Shown: positions 1-7,373 of the stretch, in pieces
How the letters are laid out: each line of letters begins with the position of its first letter
How positions within the stretch are numbered: position 1 is the first letter of the stretch
Translations under genes and position numbers: made by a program
NCBI GenBank assembly: GCA_043101605.1
Contig: JBICIG010000008.1
Coordinates: forward strand, 1-24,139
Direction: 5' to 3'
DNA length: 24,139 bases
DNA from: JBICIG01 sp043101605
GTDB lineage: Bacteria; Planctomycetota; Phycisphaerae; Phycisphaerales; UBA1924
The notes under the pieces: model-generated
What the model saw: only the letters and a program-made list of their open reading frames with translations
Told to the model about the DNA's origin: nothing
The model's database searches: none

Positions 1-18
1 CGTGTGCTCTTCCGATCT
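1..18 (+). other. Illumina TruSeq adapter remnant (not genomic)
   Basis: The window opens with CGTGTGCTCTTCCGATCT, which is identical to the last 18 bases of the standard Illumina TruSeq read-2 adapter. This is an untrimmed adapter at a contig end. Genomic sequence starts at about base 19, and any reading frame entering from the left edge is artificial. Confidence 0.95.
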
Positions 19-38
19 CGGGAGCCGCCCGGCTCCCG
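19..38 (+). other. Perfect hairpin upstream of rpmI
   Basis: CGGGAGCC (19-26) and GGCTCCCG (31-38) are perfect inverted repeats of 8 bp around the 4-nt loop GCCC. The element ends 21 nt before the rpmI start. It would lie in the infC-rpmI spacer if the usual infC-rpmI-rplT order holds. It directly abuts the adapter, so an end artefact is not excluded. No T-tract follows, so it does not look like a simple intrinsic terminator. Confidence 0.5.
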
Positions 39-59
39 GGCAGCGACAGGCAGGCTCCC

Positions 60-347
60 ATGCCCAAGACCAAGAGCCACAAGGGCACGCTCAAGCGGAT
101 CCGCATCTCCAAGACCGGCAAGGTGCGTCACCGCTCGGCGAACCACAAGCACCTCAGCTCGCACAAGAGCTCGAAGCGTCTCCGCCAGCTCCGCAAGGAC
201 CGGTACCTCGCCGGCCCGGACGCCAAGCGCTACGAGAAGCTGCTCTACCGCCGACTCCGAGGGCGCAACCAGCCCCGCTCGGCGATGAAGCGGAGCCCCT
301 CGCCCGCAGCGCGTCGCGCCGCCCGAGACGCGGCGAGCAACGACTGA
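60..347 (+). CDS. rpmI: 50S ribosomal protein L35
   Basis: This is structural protein L35 of the large ribosomal subunit. The 95-residue product starts MPKTKSHKGTLKRIRISKTGKV and carries the family's KSSKRLRQLRK block at about residues 37-46, followed by DAKRYEKLL near 54-62. Most bacterial L35 proteins are about 65 residues, so the last 33 residues, rich in Arg, Ala and Ser, form a basic C-terminal extension. The ATG at 60 is the only sensible start; only a weak purine stretch (AGGCAGG, 48-54) lies upstream. rplT follows after 103 nt. infC, which usually precedes this gene, is missing because the contig ends here. Identification is secure; the role of the extension is unknown. Confidence 0.95.
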   Translation: MPKTKSHKGTLKRIRISKTGKVRHRSANHKHLSSHKSSKRLRQLRKDRYLAGPDAKRYEKLLYRRLRGRNQPRSAMKRSPSPAARRAARDAASND

Positions 348-392
348 CCCGAGACTGACGATCGCACCGCCCGTCGGGAATCAAGCGGTCCC

Positions 393-412
393 CGAGCCCG
401 AACGCGGGCTCG
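393..412 (+). other. Perfect hairpin between rpmI and rplT
   Basis: CGAGCCCG (393-400) and CGGGCTCG (405-412) form a perfect 8-bp stem with loop AACG, 38 nt before the rplT start. No T-run follows, so it is not an obvious terminator. In other bacteria L20 represses its own operon by binding structured mRNA; a link to L20 here is inference only. Confidence 0.5.
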
Positions 413-450
413 CGTGACCCTCCGCCGAGGCACCGAAAGGACTGAACGCC

Positions 451-825
451 ATGCCCAGAGCACGCCAGGGTGCCGCCCGCACCAAGTCCCGCAAGCGCAT
501 CCTCCGAGCCGCCCGTGGTTTCCAGGGCGTCCGCCGCCGCCACAAGTACCAGGCCCGCAACGCGCTGATCCGCGGCGGCGTCTACGCCTTCCGCGACCGC
601 CGCGCCCGCAAGCGCGACATGCGCAAGCTCTGGATCACCCGCATCACCGCCGCCTGCCGCATGCGTGGCACGCGGTACAGCCTGTTCATCAACGGGCTCA
701 AGAACGCGGGCGTCAACCTCAACCGCAAGATGCTCAGCCAACTCGCGATCGAGGAGCCTCAGACCTTCGACACGCTTGTCCAGCTCGCGACCGAGCACAC
801 CACCGCGGTCGCGGCCAAGGCCTGA
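451..825 (+). CDS. rplT: 50S ribosomal protein L20
   Basis: This is the large-subunit assembly protein L20, which binds 23S rRNA. The 124-residue product is very basic at the N-terminus and has the family core AFRDRRARKRDMRKLWITR at about residues 46-64, followed by RMRGTRYSLFINGLKNAGV, which matches the globular C-terminal domain. Usual length is about 115-120 residues, so this is full length. The start is ATG 451 with GAAAGGA upstream as ribosome binding site. The gene is co-oriented with rpmI and presumably shares its operon. It converges on the ureohydrolase gene with 39 nt between the stop codons. Confidence 0.97.
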   Translation: MPRARQGAARTKSRKRILRAARGFQGVRRRHKYQARNALIRGGVYAFRDRRARKRDMRKLWITRITAACRMRGTRYSLFINGLKNAGVNLNRKMLSQLAIEEPQTFDTLVQLATEHTTAVAAKA

Positions 826-864
826 TCCGGCCCGCTGATCCCGAGAGACCTCCCCGAAGGGGCT

Positions 865-1875
865 TCAAGACGGCTGTGTCGCGCGAGCGACCACGCACAG
901 CCGCTGCAGCACGCGCGCGCCCACGATCGCGTTGAAGTCCTCGTGGTACAGATCGGGCATCGTCGTGCGCCCCGGCGCCACTTCCACCAGATCGAACCCC
1001 ACGACGCGCCGCCCCGAGTCGCGCACCGCCGCCAGCAGCGAGGTCAGCTCCCGCCAGGTCAGCCCGCCGGGCACGGGTGTCCCCGTGTCCGGGCACAGCG
1101 ACGGGTCCAGTCCATCGATGTCCACCGTCAGGTAGATCGCCTCGGGCAGCGGCTCGAGGATCTCCCGCCAGCGTGATCCGCCGTCGCCCGGCCCGATCCG
1201 CAGCGCATCATCGAAATGCGTGCGCACACGCCCGCCGAGTTCCTCGACCCGGGCCTTCTCCTCGGTCCCGAAGTCGCGGATGCCGATCTGCACCAGCGTC
1301 GAGATATTCGCGCACCGCCGCAGCGCGTTGTCCATGACCGAGGCGTGCGACTGCTCCATCCCGAGGTACGACCGCCGAAGGTCCATGTGCGCATCGATCT
1401 GCAGCAGCCCGAGCGAGGGAACCGCGGCGGCGCACGCCTCGATCCCGCCCAGCGACACGCTGTGCTCCCCGCCGATCAGCGCCGGGATCGCTCCGCGAGC
1501 CAGCACGCCTGCGACGGCCGAGCGCACATACTCGTTCACCCGCGCCGAGGCCTGGTTGATCTCCGCCAGAGCCGACGCATCCTCCGGGCGTGCCGCCCCT
1601 TGGTCAACGATCGGTTGGGCGAGTTTGCCCACACGGTGCGACTCCTCGGCGATCCACGCCGGCGGTGCGAGCCACCCCGCCCCGGGCGAATCGATCACGC
1701 CGAACGACGCGTCAACTTCGTCGCACTGCGGCGAGGCGAGCCGGATCGCCTCGGGCCCACGGGCCGAGCCCCGCCGGAACGAGCAGGTCGCGTCAAACGG
1801 AACGGGAATGACGACGATCGGGGCGGCCGACGGATCGAGCGCCTCGAAGAACAGCGACGCCGGGGATGCGTTCAA
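865..1875 (-). CDS. speB: Agmatinase-family ureohydrolase (arginase/agmatinase superfamily)
   Basis: This is a binuclear manganese hydrolase that releases urea from a guanidino compound; agmatine to putrescine is the best guess. Metal ligands of the superfamily are all present: GGEHS (His138), DAHMD (Asp161, His163, Asp165) and DIDGLD (Asp252, Asp254), with a late conserved Glu298 in FDLVEVAPGRT. The 336-residue length fits. The start is TTG at 1875, chosen because GAGAGGA (1890-1884) lies 8 nt upstream and the frame beyond it has no homologous look; this is a rare start codon with a near-ideal ribosome binding site. The gene reads divergently from the 1989 membrane protein. No other polyamine gene is nearby, so guanidinobutyrase, formimidoylglutamase or another ureohydrolase specificity remains possible. 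Confidence 0.85.
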   Translation of the reverse strand: MNASPASLFFEALDPSAAPIVVIPVPFDATCSFRRGSARGPEAIRLASPQCDEVDASFGVIDSPGAGWLAPPAWIAEESHRVGKLAQPIVDQGAARPEDASALAEINQASARVNEYVRSAVAGVLARGAIPALIGGEHSVSLGGIEACAAAVPSLGLLQIDAHMDLRRSYLGMEQSHASVMDNALRRCANISTLVQIGIRDFGTEEKARVEELGGRVRTHFDDALRIGPGDGGSRWREILEPLPEAIYLTVDIDGLDPSLCPDTGTPVPGGLTWRELTSLLAAVRDSGRRVVGFDLVEVAPGRTTMPDLYHEDFNAIVGARVLQRLCVVARATQPS

Positions 1876-1942
1876 GGAATGGGTCCTCTCGCGGTTGGGC
1901 GGGTCGATGCAATGAGCGGACCCGGAATCCAAGGATTGGGGA

Positions 1943-1948
1943 TAGGCT
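1943..1948 (+). promoter_or_regulatory. Putative -10 element TAGGCT before the 1989 membrane protein
   Basis: TAGGCT, within TAGGCTTGGG, lies about 40 nt upstream of the ATG at 1989 in the 113-nt divergent gap. The same TAGGCTTGGG string occurs at 5909, and TACGCTTGG variants precede the genes starting at 13540 and 18872. No convincing -35 is seen. Confidence 0.35.
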
Positions 1949-1988
1949 TGGGCAAGCGGCAAGCCGCGGAGTTCCAGGAGCCGGGCCC

Positions 1989-2711
1989 ATGGGCGATGAA
2001 CACAAGCCGGAGCAAGCCGAGGGCGCGATCCCGCTCGAGCCCGAGTCGCCGGCGCCCGGCGAGCCACGCATCGACGGCGGCAGCCTCCTGGACGACTTCG
2101 ATGAGGACGCGGACTTCGAGCGCGATCCGGAGGTGGACCGTGCCTTGGGATTGCCCGTTGCCGACGCGACGAGGCCCGAATCCCACTCCACCCCCCGCCC
2201 CAAACCCAAGCAGGTGCCCGAGCACGACCTCTTCGCCGCCCACCCGGACCGCTGGGTGGTCCGCAGCACCATGCCCGGGCTGCAACTCTGCCTGATCATC
2301 GCGGCGGGGGTGCTGCTGGCGACGCTCCTGATGATCGGCGTGCAGGGTGGGCCGCACCCGTGGCTCCGCGGCGCGATGGCGGTCTACAGCACCATCTTCC
2401 ACACCGCAACCGGCGTGCTCGCGGCTCTGATCCTCTGCGTGCTCGTTGAACGCGGTTTCAATCATCCGGAACTCGTCGCCGCCCGCATGCTCGTCGCGAG
2501 CGCCGTCTTCCACCTCGGGCTGACGCTCGAGGTGCCGATCCCCGGACGGGTCGATGAGTACCTCCTCGCCGCGGGGCTCTACGGGCTGATGGTCTGGTCA
2601 CTGTTCCGATTGCCCAGGCAGGAAACCGGGCTGCTGTGCGCCGCCCACCTGAGCCTCTGGGTGCTTGTCCAGATCGGCTATTCCCTCGAACTCGCGCTCG
2701 CGGCCGACTGA
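1989..2711 (+). CDS. Hypothetical membrane protein with acidic N-terminal tail
   Basis: I do not recognise the family. The 240-residue product has a hydrophilic N-terminal tail of about 90 residues, rich in Glu, Asp and Pro, including LLDDFDEDADFERD (33-46). It then has about five hydrophobic segments near residues 97-118, 127-153, 163-183, 190-208 and 213-238. There is no signal peptide, so the tail is probably cytoplasmic. The ATG at 1989 was chosen because CAGGAG lies 8 nt upstream; the same frame is open further left but overlaps the divergent ureohydrolase. abgT follows on the same strand after 106 nt but has its own promoter. No catalytic motif is visible and no function is proposed. 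Confidence 0.8.
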   Translation: MGDEHKPEQAEGAIPLEPESPAPGEPRIDGGSLLDDFDEDADFERDPEVDRALGLPVADATRPESHSTPRPKPKQVPEHDLFAAHPDRWVVRSTMPGLQLCLIIAAGVLLATLLMIGVQGGPHPWLRGAMAVYSTIFHTATGVLAALILCVLVERGFNHPELVAARMLVASAVFHLGLTLEVPIPGRVDEYLLAAGLYGLMVWSLFRLPRQETGLLCAAHLSLWVLVQIGYSLELALAAD

Positions 2712-2729
2712 CCCCCGAATTCTCCACGG

Positions 2730-2758
2730 TTGTCAGCCCGCGGGGCTTGCTCTACCTT
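2730..2758 (+). promoter_or_regulatory. Sigma70-like promoter for the AbgT-family transporter gene
   Basis: TTGTCA (2730-2735, five of six bases of the -35 consensus) is followed, after a 17-nt spacer, by TACCTT (2753-2758). The predicted transcript would begin near 2765 and give a leader of about 50 nt containing the GGGAGG ribosome binding site of the GTG at 2818. This is the only start in the window where both hexamers and a standard spacing are visible. Confidence 0.55.
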
Positions 2759-2817
2759 GACGCACCGCGGCCGGGCTCATCGGCCGCGGGTTCGCCTCAT
2801 TCCGGGAGGGCCTCGCG

Positions 2818-4632
2818 GTGGCCGATGCGCAGAAGAACGGCAAGGGCGGCCTGCTCGACGCGATCGAGTGGGTCGGCAACAAGCTGCCCGATCCGGCGAT
2901 GCTCTTCGTCCTCGGCGCGCTGCTGGTCATGGGTGCCTCGTTCATCGCCGCGAACGCGGGGTGGGAGGTCCAGCCCAAGAAGTTTCGCCAGGCGTACGAA
3001 CTCCGCCTCGATGACGCCGGCAATCCCGTCATCCATGATCGCACGGGCTGGCCCATCGTCGACATCGTCCGAGACGAGGACGGCAAGCCCGAGATGGAAC
3101 TCGTCGCCGACGCCCGCGAGATCCGGCGCGCCTCCGATGTCGAATCCCGGGAGGGCTGGCCCGAGCCCCCGCAGGGCGCCGCGTCCCCTCCCGAGGAGAA
3201 CGGCGACGCCGAACTCCGCATCCTCGTGGGCAAGGAGGCCGACCTCGCCCCGATCAAGGCGAAGAATCTTCTGACGCGTGACGGGCTCTACTGGGCTCTC
3301 GACAACATGGTCAAGAACTTCATGGGCTTCGCGCCGCTGGGCGTCGTGCTGACGGGCATGCTCGGGATCGGCGTCGCCGAGAAGACCGGCATGATCGGCG
3401 CCCTGCTCAAGGGCTTCATGAAGATCGTGCCTCAGCGCCTCTTCACGCCCGCGATGGTCTTTCTGGGCATCATGAGCTCGATGGGCATGGACGCGGGATA
3501 CATCGTCCTGCCGCCGCTGGCCGCGGCGCTCTACAAGTCGGTCGGGCGTTCCCCGCTGGCGGGCATCGCCGCGGTCTTCGCGGGTGTCTCGGCCGGGTTC
3601 AACGCCAACCTCTTCGTCACCGGGCTCGACCCGATGCTCTCGGAGCTTTCGACCACCGGCGCGCAGGTCATCGACCCCGACTACCAGGTCGCCGCGACCT
3701 GCAACTGGTGGTTCATGATCGCCTCGACCTTCGTGATCACCCTCACCGGGTGGTTCGTCTCGGACTTCATCGTCGAGAAGCGCCTGCACAAGAAGTCCGC
3801 CGAGGACGGCGGTCCGCAACCCATTTCAAGCGACGATCTCGCCGATCAGGATATGACCCCGACCGAGAAGCGGGGCCTCACCGCCGCGGTCATCGGCGTG
3901 CTGGCATTCTTCGGCATCGTCATCGCGCTGGTGAACATCCCCCAGTCGCCGCTCTACGGCACCGTCGACCCCGACAACCCCGACAGCTTCGCCCGCTGGG
4001 TCAAGGTCATCGTGCCACTGATCTTCTTCGGCTTCCTCACGCCCGGGTTGTGCTACGGCTTCGCGACCGGCGTGGTGAAGAACGGCAAGGATGTCGCCAA
4101 GCTCATGGTCGACGCGATGGCCAGCATGGCACCGATCATCGTCCTGGCGTTCTTCGCCGCCCAGTTCATCGAATACTTCAAGTGGTCTCAGCTCGACCAG
4201 ATGCTCGCGATGAGCGGCGGGCAGATCCTCGCCGAAGCCGCCATGCCCACCGGCGTCCTGCTCATCGCGTTCATCCTCGTCACGCTCGTCTTCAACCTCT
4301 TCGTGGGCTCGATGAGCGCCAAGTACACGATGTTCGCGCCCATCTTCATCCCCATGTTCATGATGGTCGGCATCAGCCCCGAGCTCACCCAGGCGACCTA
4401 CCGCATCGGCGACTCGGTCAGCAATGTCATCACGCCCCTGAACGCCTACCTCATCATCATCCTGATGTACATGCAGAAATTCGTGCCCAAGGCGGGCATG
4501 GGCACGCTCATCTCCATGATGATGCCCTACACCGTCGTCTTCACGATCGTCTGGTCCATCATGCTGCTGGTCTGGCTCTGGCTCGGCGTCGAGCTCGGGC
4601 CCGCCGGGCCCATCGAGTACGCCCCGGGATGA
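2818..4632 (+). CDS. AbgT-family transporter
   Basis: This is an integral inner-membrane transporter of the AbgT family, whose members import p-aminobenzoyl-glutamate or export sulfonamide-type antimetabolites. The 604 residues include family-typical stretches: NFMGFAPLGVVLTGMLGIG (167-185), AGFNANLFVTGLDPML (259-274) and, near the C-terminus, NLFVGSMSAKYTMFAPIF and SVSNVITPLNAYLIIIL. The start is GTG 2818 with GGGAGG about 8 nt upstream. Known members are about 500-520 residues. The extra length is largely a polar, charged segment at about 50-148 between the first and second membrane helices, probably periplasmic. The gene ends 1 nt from the stop of the convergent guanine deaminase gene. Family assignment is strong; the substrate is unknown. 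Confidence 0.88.
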   Translation: MADAQKNGKGGLLDAIEWVGNKLPDPAMLFVLGALLVMGASFIAANAGWEVQPKKFRQAYELRLDDAGNPVIHDRTGWPIVDIVRDEDGKPEMELVADAREIRRASDVESREGWPEPPQGAASPPEENGDAELRILVGKEADLAPIKAKNLLTRDGLYWALDNMVKNFMGFAPLGVVLTGMLGIGVAEKTGMIGALLKGFMKIVPQRLFTPAMVFLGIMSSMGMDAGYIVLPPLAAALYKSVGRSPLAGIAAVFAGVSAGFNANLFVTGLDPMLSELSTTGAQVIDPDYQVAATCNWWFMIASTFVITLTGWFVSDFIVEKRLHKKSAEDGGPQPISSDDLADQDMTPTEKRGLTAAVIGVLAFFGIVIALVNIPQSPLYGTVDPDNPDSFARWVKVIVPLIFFGFLTPGLCYGFATGVVKNGKDVAKLMVDAMASMAPIIVLAFFAAQFIEYFKWSQLDQMLAMSGGQILAEAAMPTGVLLIAFILVTLVFNLFVGSMSAKYTMFAPIFIPMFMMVGISPELTQATYRIGDSVSNVITPLNAYLIIILMYMQKFVPKAGMGTLISMMMPYTVVFTIVWSIMLLVWLWLGVELGPAGPIEYAPG

Positions 4633-4633
4633 C

Positions 4634-5866
4634 CTACGCTCCCGGCGCCGAGTAGACCACCTCGCCCCGCACCAGCGTGCGCCGGACCCAGCGGTCGTCC
4701 CACCCGTATAGCAGCGCCGCCAGCGGATCGCGCGGGTCCGTCGCCCCCTCGGCTCCCAGGCCCAGCGGCGCATCGGGCTCGATCAGCACCAGGTCCGCCG
4801 GCTGCCCCGTCGCGAGCCGTCCCGCATCGGCAAACCCCAGCGCCCCGGCATTCCCGGCCGTAATCTGCCACCAGCATTCGCCCGGCGAAGGAGCCGCATC
4901 GTCCCGCCACCGGGCCGTCTCGAGCATCGCCCGCGCCACGCGGACCATCGAGCGATCGGGCCCCCCTGCGACATCGCTCCCGAGCGCCAGCCGCACCCCG
5001 GCCTTATCCGTCGCCGCGCGATCCAGCGACCCCGCGCCAAGGAACAGATTCGCCGTCGGGCAATGGGCGATGACCGACCCGCGTGCGCGCAGCAGCCCGC
5101 GATCCTCCTCATCGAGCCGGATGCCGTGCCCGAGAATCGTCCGGTCATTCAGCAGCCCCGCCTCGTCGTAGATCTTCGCGTATCGCGTGCCGCCGAAAAG
5201 CTCCGTGACGCGCTCGCACTCCCGCTCGGTCTCGGCCAGGTGTGTCTGGATCGGCGCCCGCAGCTCCGCCGAAAGCCGACCGGCACCGGCCAGGAGTTCG
5301 GGCGTGCAGCTGATCGCAAACCGCGGGGTGATCGCGGCTTCGACTCGCCCGAGCCCGCGGAGTTGCGACGCTTCCTCGAGGAGTTGCTCGGCCGGGCGGA
5401 TCAGTTCAGCCGGCGCCTCGCGGTCCATGAGCACCTGCCCGATCATCGCGCGCACGCCGAATTCATGCCCCACGCGGATCGCCGCCCGCGCTCCCGCGTG
5501 GTGCACCGTCGCGTACGCCGCGAACGAGGTCGTCCCGAACGACAGCATCGCCCGGATCGAGGCTTCGGCCTGTGCGGCGGCGACCGCGGCATCCTCCCAG
5601 CGAGCCTCGGCCGGAAAGATCACCCTCGCCAGCCAGTCGAGCAGTTCCATTCCGTGCGCGCCGATGCACGGGAACTGCGGCAGGTGGACATGGGCGTCGA
5701 TGAACCCCGGGCAGATGATCGTGCCGGGCCCGCCCCGGTCGGGCATGAAGACCGGATCACCGAGTTCGACCTCCGTGATGTGCCCGTCGCGGACCTCGAT
5801 GAACCCGAGTTCAAGCCGCACCGACCGACCCTCGTCCGGAAGCATGAGCCAACCCGCGATGATCAC
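4634..5866 (-). CDS. guaD: Guanine deaminase (amidohydrolase superfamily)
   Basis: This cytosolic zinc hydrolase converts guanine to xanthine in purine salvage and catabolism. The 410-residue protein has the amidohydrolase ligands in order: PGFIDAHVHLPQ (His59, His61), QTHLAETERE (His209), LGHGI (His247) and LGSDVAGG (Asp298). TPRFAISCTPE (180-190) and HCPTANLFLGAG (268-279) are typical of guanine deaminases rather than other cytosine- or adenosine-type amidohydrolases. The start is GTG 5866, with GAGGAGG (5878-5872) 5 nt upstream; the frame stays open further but overlaps the divergent dehydrogenase gene. The promoter region is shared with that gene. The specificity assignment rests on motifs only. 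Confidence 0.88.
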   Translation of the reverse strand: MIIAGWLMLPDEGRSVRLELGFIEVRDGHITEVELGDPVFMPDRGGPGTIICPGFIDAHVHLPQFPCIGAHGMELLDWLARVIFPAEARWEDAAVAAAQAEASIRAMLSFGTTSFAAYATVHHAGARAAIRVGHEFGVRAMIGQVLMDREAPAELIRPAEQLLEEASQLRGLGRVEAAITPRFAISCTPELLAGAGRLSAELRAPIQTHLAETERECERVTELFGGTRYAKIYDEAGLLNDRTILGHGIRLDEEDRGLLRARGSVIAHCPTANLFLGAGSLDRAATDKAGVRLALGSDVAGGPDRSMVRVARAMLETARWRDDAAPSPGECWWQITAGNAGALGFADAGRLATGQPADLVLIEPDAPLGLGAEGATDPRDPLAALLYGWDDRWVRRTLVRGEVVYSAPGA

Positions 5867-5904
5867 GATCGCCTCCTCGCCCGGGGTGCTTCGGTGCGAT
5901 CGCA

Positions 5905-5914
5905 ACGGTAGGCT
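5905..5914. promoter_or_regulatory. Overlapping divergent -10 elements sharing one TA
   Basis: On the minus strand TACCGT (5910-5905) lies about 38 nt before the guanine deaminase GTG. On the plus strand TAGGCT (5909-5914) lies about 64 nt before the dehydrogenase ATG. Both hexamers use the same TA at 5909-5910, so the two polymerases could not occupy the site together. Confidence 0.35.
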
Positions 5915-5978
5915 TGGGCGCCGCTCATCGCCGACGGGAACCCCCGGAGCCGGGCGTGGAGCGTCGGAGAAGCAGTGC

Positions 5979-7346
5979 ATGACCGGTGCGCAAGGATCTG
6001 AGGACTCGATCACGCCGCAGGCGGTTGATCTCATCGCTCGCTTCGGGCGGGGCGATGCGACGGTCGCGGTGGTCGGACTCGGCTATGTCGGGCTCCCGAT
6101 CTGCGACGCGATGCTCTCGGCGGGGTTCAGGGTCATCGGGTACGACATCGACCCGACCAAGATTGACAAGCTCGGCAGGGGCGAGGCGTACCTCAAGCAC
6201 CTCGGCGCCGACCTCTACACCAGGCTCGCGGGTTCGGACCGCTTCACGCCGACGGGCGATCCGTCGCGGCTTGCCGACGCCGACGCCGTGTTGATCTGCG
6301 TGCCAACCCCCCTCAACGACCACCGCGAGCCCGATCTCCAGTTCGTCGAGAAGTCGACGGCGATGATCGCCGAGCATCTCCATCGCGGGCAGCTTGTGGT
6401 GCTGGGCTCGACGAGCTACCCGGGCACGACCCGTGAGGTCTGCCTGCCGATCCTGGAGCGGGCCGCGGGCACGCGCGGGCTGGAACTCGGAGCCGACTGG
6501 TTCCTCGCGTTCAGCCCCGAGCGGGAGGACCCGGGGCGGACCTCGCACACCACCCGCACGACGCCTCGCGTGGTGGGGGGGATCGAGCCGAACTCGACCA
6601 GGGTCGCGTCGGCGCTGTATCGCCGGGCGATCGAGCGGGTGCACGAGGTGTCGTCGGCCGAGGTCGCCGAGGCTTCCAAGCTGCTCGAAAATGTCTACCG
6701 CGCGGTCAACATCGCGCTGGTCAACGAGCTCTCGCCGGTGCTCGCGAGGATGGGCGTGGACATCTGGGAGGTCATCGCTGCCGCGTCCACCAAGCCGTTC
6801 GGATTCAGTCCGTTCTACCCCGGGCCCGGGCTCGGCGGGCACTGCATCCCGGTCGATCCGTTCTATCTGTCGTGGAAAGCCAAACAACTCGGCGTGAACA
6901 CCGAGTTCATCGAACTCGCCGGGATCGTCAACCGCCGGCGTCCGGGGGAGGTCATCGACGCGCTCGAGCGGGCGCTCGCCGAGCGGGGCACGCCCCTGAA
7001 GGACGCGAAGATCCTCGTGCTCGGGCTCGCGTACAAGCCGGATGTCGATGATGTCCGCGAGACACCCGCGGCGGAGATCATCGCCGACCTGCTCAAGCAC
7101 GGCGCGCGCGTGAAGTATCACGACCCGCATGTCCCGGAGTTCCCGCACATGCGTCGGCACCACTACCCGCTCCGCTCGATCGAACTGACCGCCGAGGCGC
7201 TCGCCGACGCCGACGCGGTCGTCATCGTTACCGATCACTCGGCGATCGATTTCGCGTTCGTGGGCGCGCACGCCAGGCTGATCATCGACACACGCAATGC
7301 CATGGCCGGGATGGGCCCGTGCGCGGCTCGTGTCATCAAGGCGTGA
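5979..7346 (+). CDS. Nucleotide-sugar dehydrogenase, UDP-N-acetylglucosamine 6-dehydrogenase type
   Basis: This NAD-dependent enzyme oxidises C6 of a UDP-sugar to the uronate for surface polysaccharide synthesis. The 455 residues contain the Rossmann motif VVGLGYVGLP (31-40), SPEREDPG (179-186, typical of the WbpA/UDP-GlcNAc group), EASKLLENVYRAVNIAL (231-247), the active-site loop GPGLGGHCIPVDP with catalytic Cys289 (282-294) and the C-terminal block GLAYKPDVDDVRETPA (349-364). The ATG at 5979 is supported by GGAG 9 nt upstream and by the NAD-fold beginning about 27 residues in; earlier in-frame starts overlap guaD. No other polysaccharide gene is nearby. A UDP-ManNAc or UDP-glucose substrate is possible. 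Confidence 0.88.
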   Translation: MTGAQGSEDSITPQAVDLIARFGRGDATVAVVGLGYVGLPICDAMLSAGFRVIGYDIDPTKIDKLGRGEAYLKHLGADLYTRLAGSDRFTPTGDPSRLADADAVLICVPTPLNDHREPDLQFVEKSTAMIAEHLHRGQLVVLGSTSYPGTTREVCLPILERAAGTRGLELGADWFLAFSPEREDPGRTSHTTRTTPRVVGGIEPNSTRVASALYRRAIERVHEVSSAEVAEASKLLENVYRAVNIALVNELSPVLARMGVDIWEVIAAASTKPFGFSPFYPGPGLGGHCIPVDPFYLSWKAKQLGVNTEFIELAGIVNRRRPGEVIDALERALAERGTPLKDAKILVLGLAYKPDVDDVRETPAAEIIADLLKHGARVKYHDPHVPEFPHMRRHHYPLRSIELTAEALADADAVVIVTDHSAIDFAFVGAHARLIIDTRNAMAGMGPCAARVIKA

Positions 7347-7373
7347 GGCGACCGGTTCGACCTCCGCCGGGCA

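Noticed and set aside
2..358. Long open frames running in from the left edge over rpmI
   Set aside because: They begin in adapter sequence and are out of frame with L35, which is unmistakable.
852..862. CCCC-GAA-GGGG inverted repeat between rplT and the ureohydrolase gene as a terminator
   Set aside because: The stem is only 4 bp with a 3-nt loop and no T-run; this is expected by chance in GC-rich DNA.
5187..5978. Upstream extension of the dehydrogenase frame over guaD
   Set aside because: It overlaps a well-supported guanine deaminase on the opposite strand and lies before the Rossmann fold; ATG 5979 fits the family.
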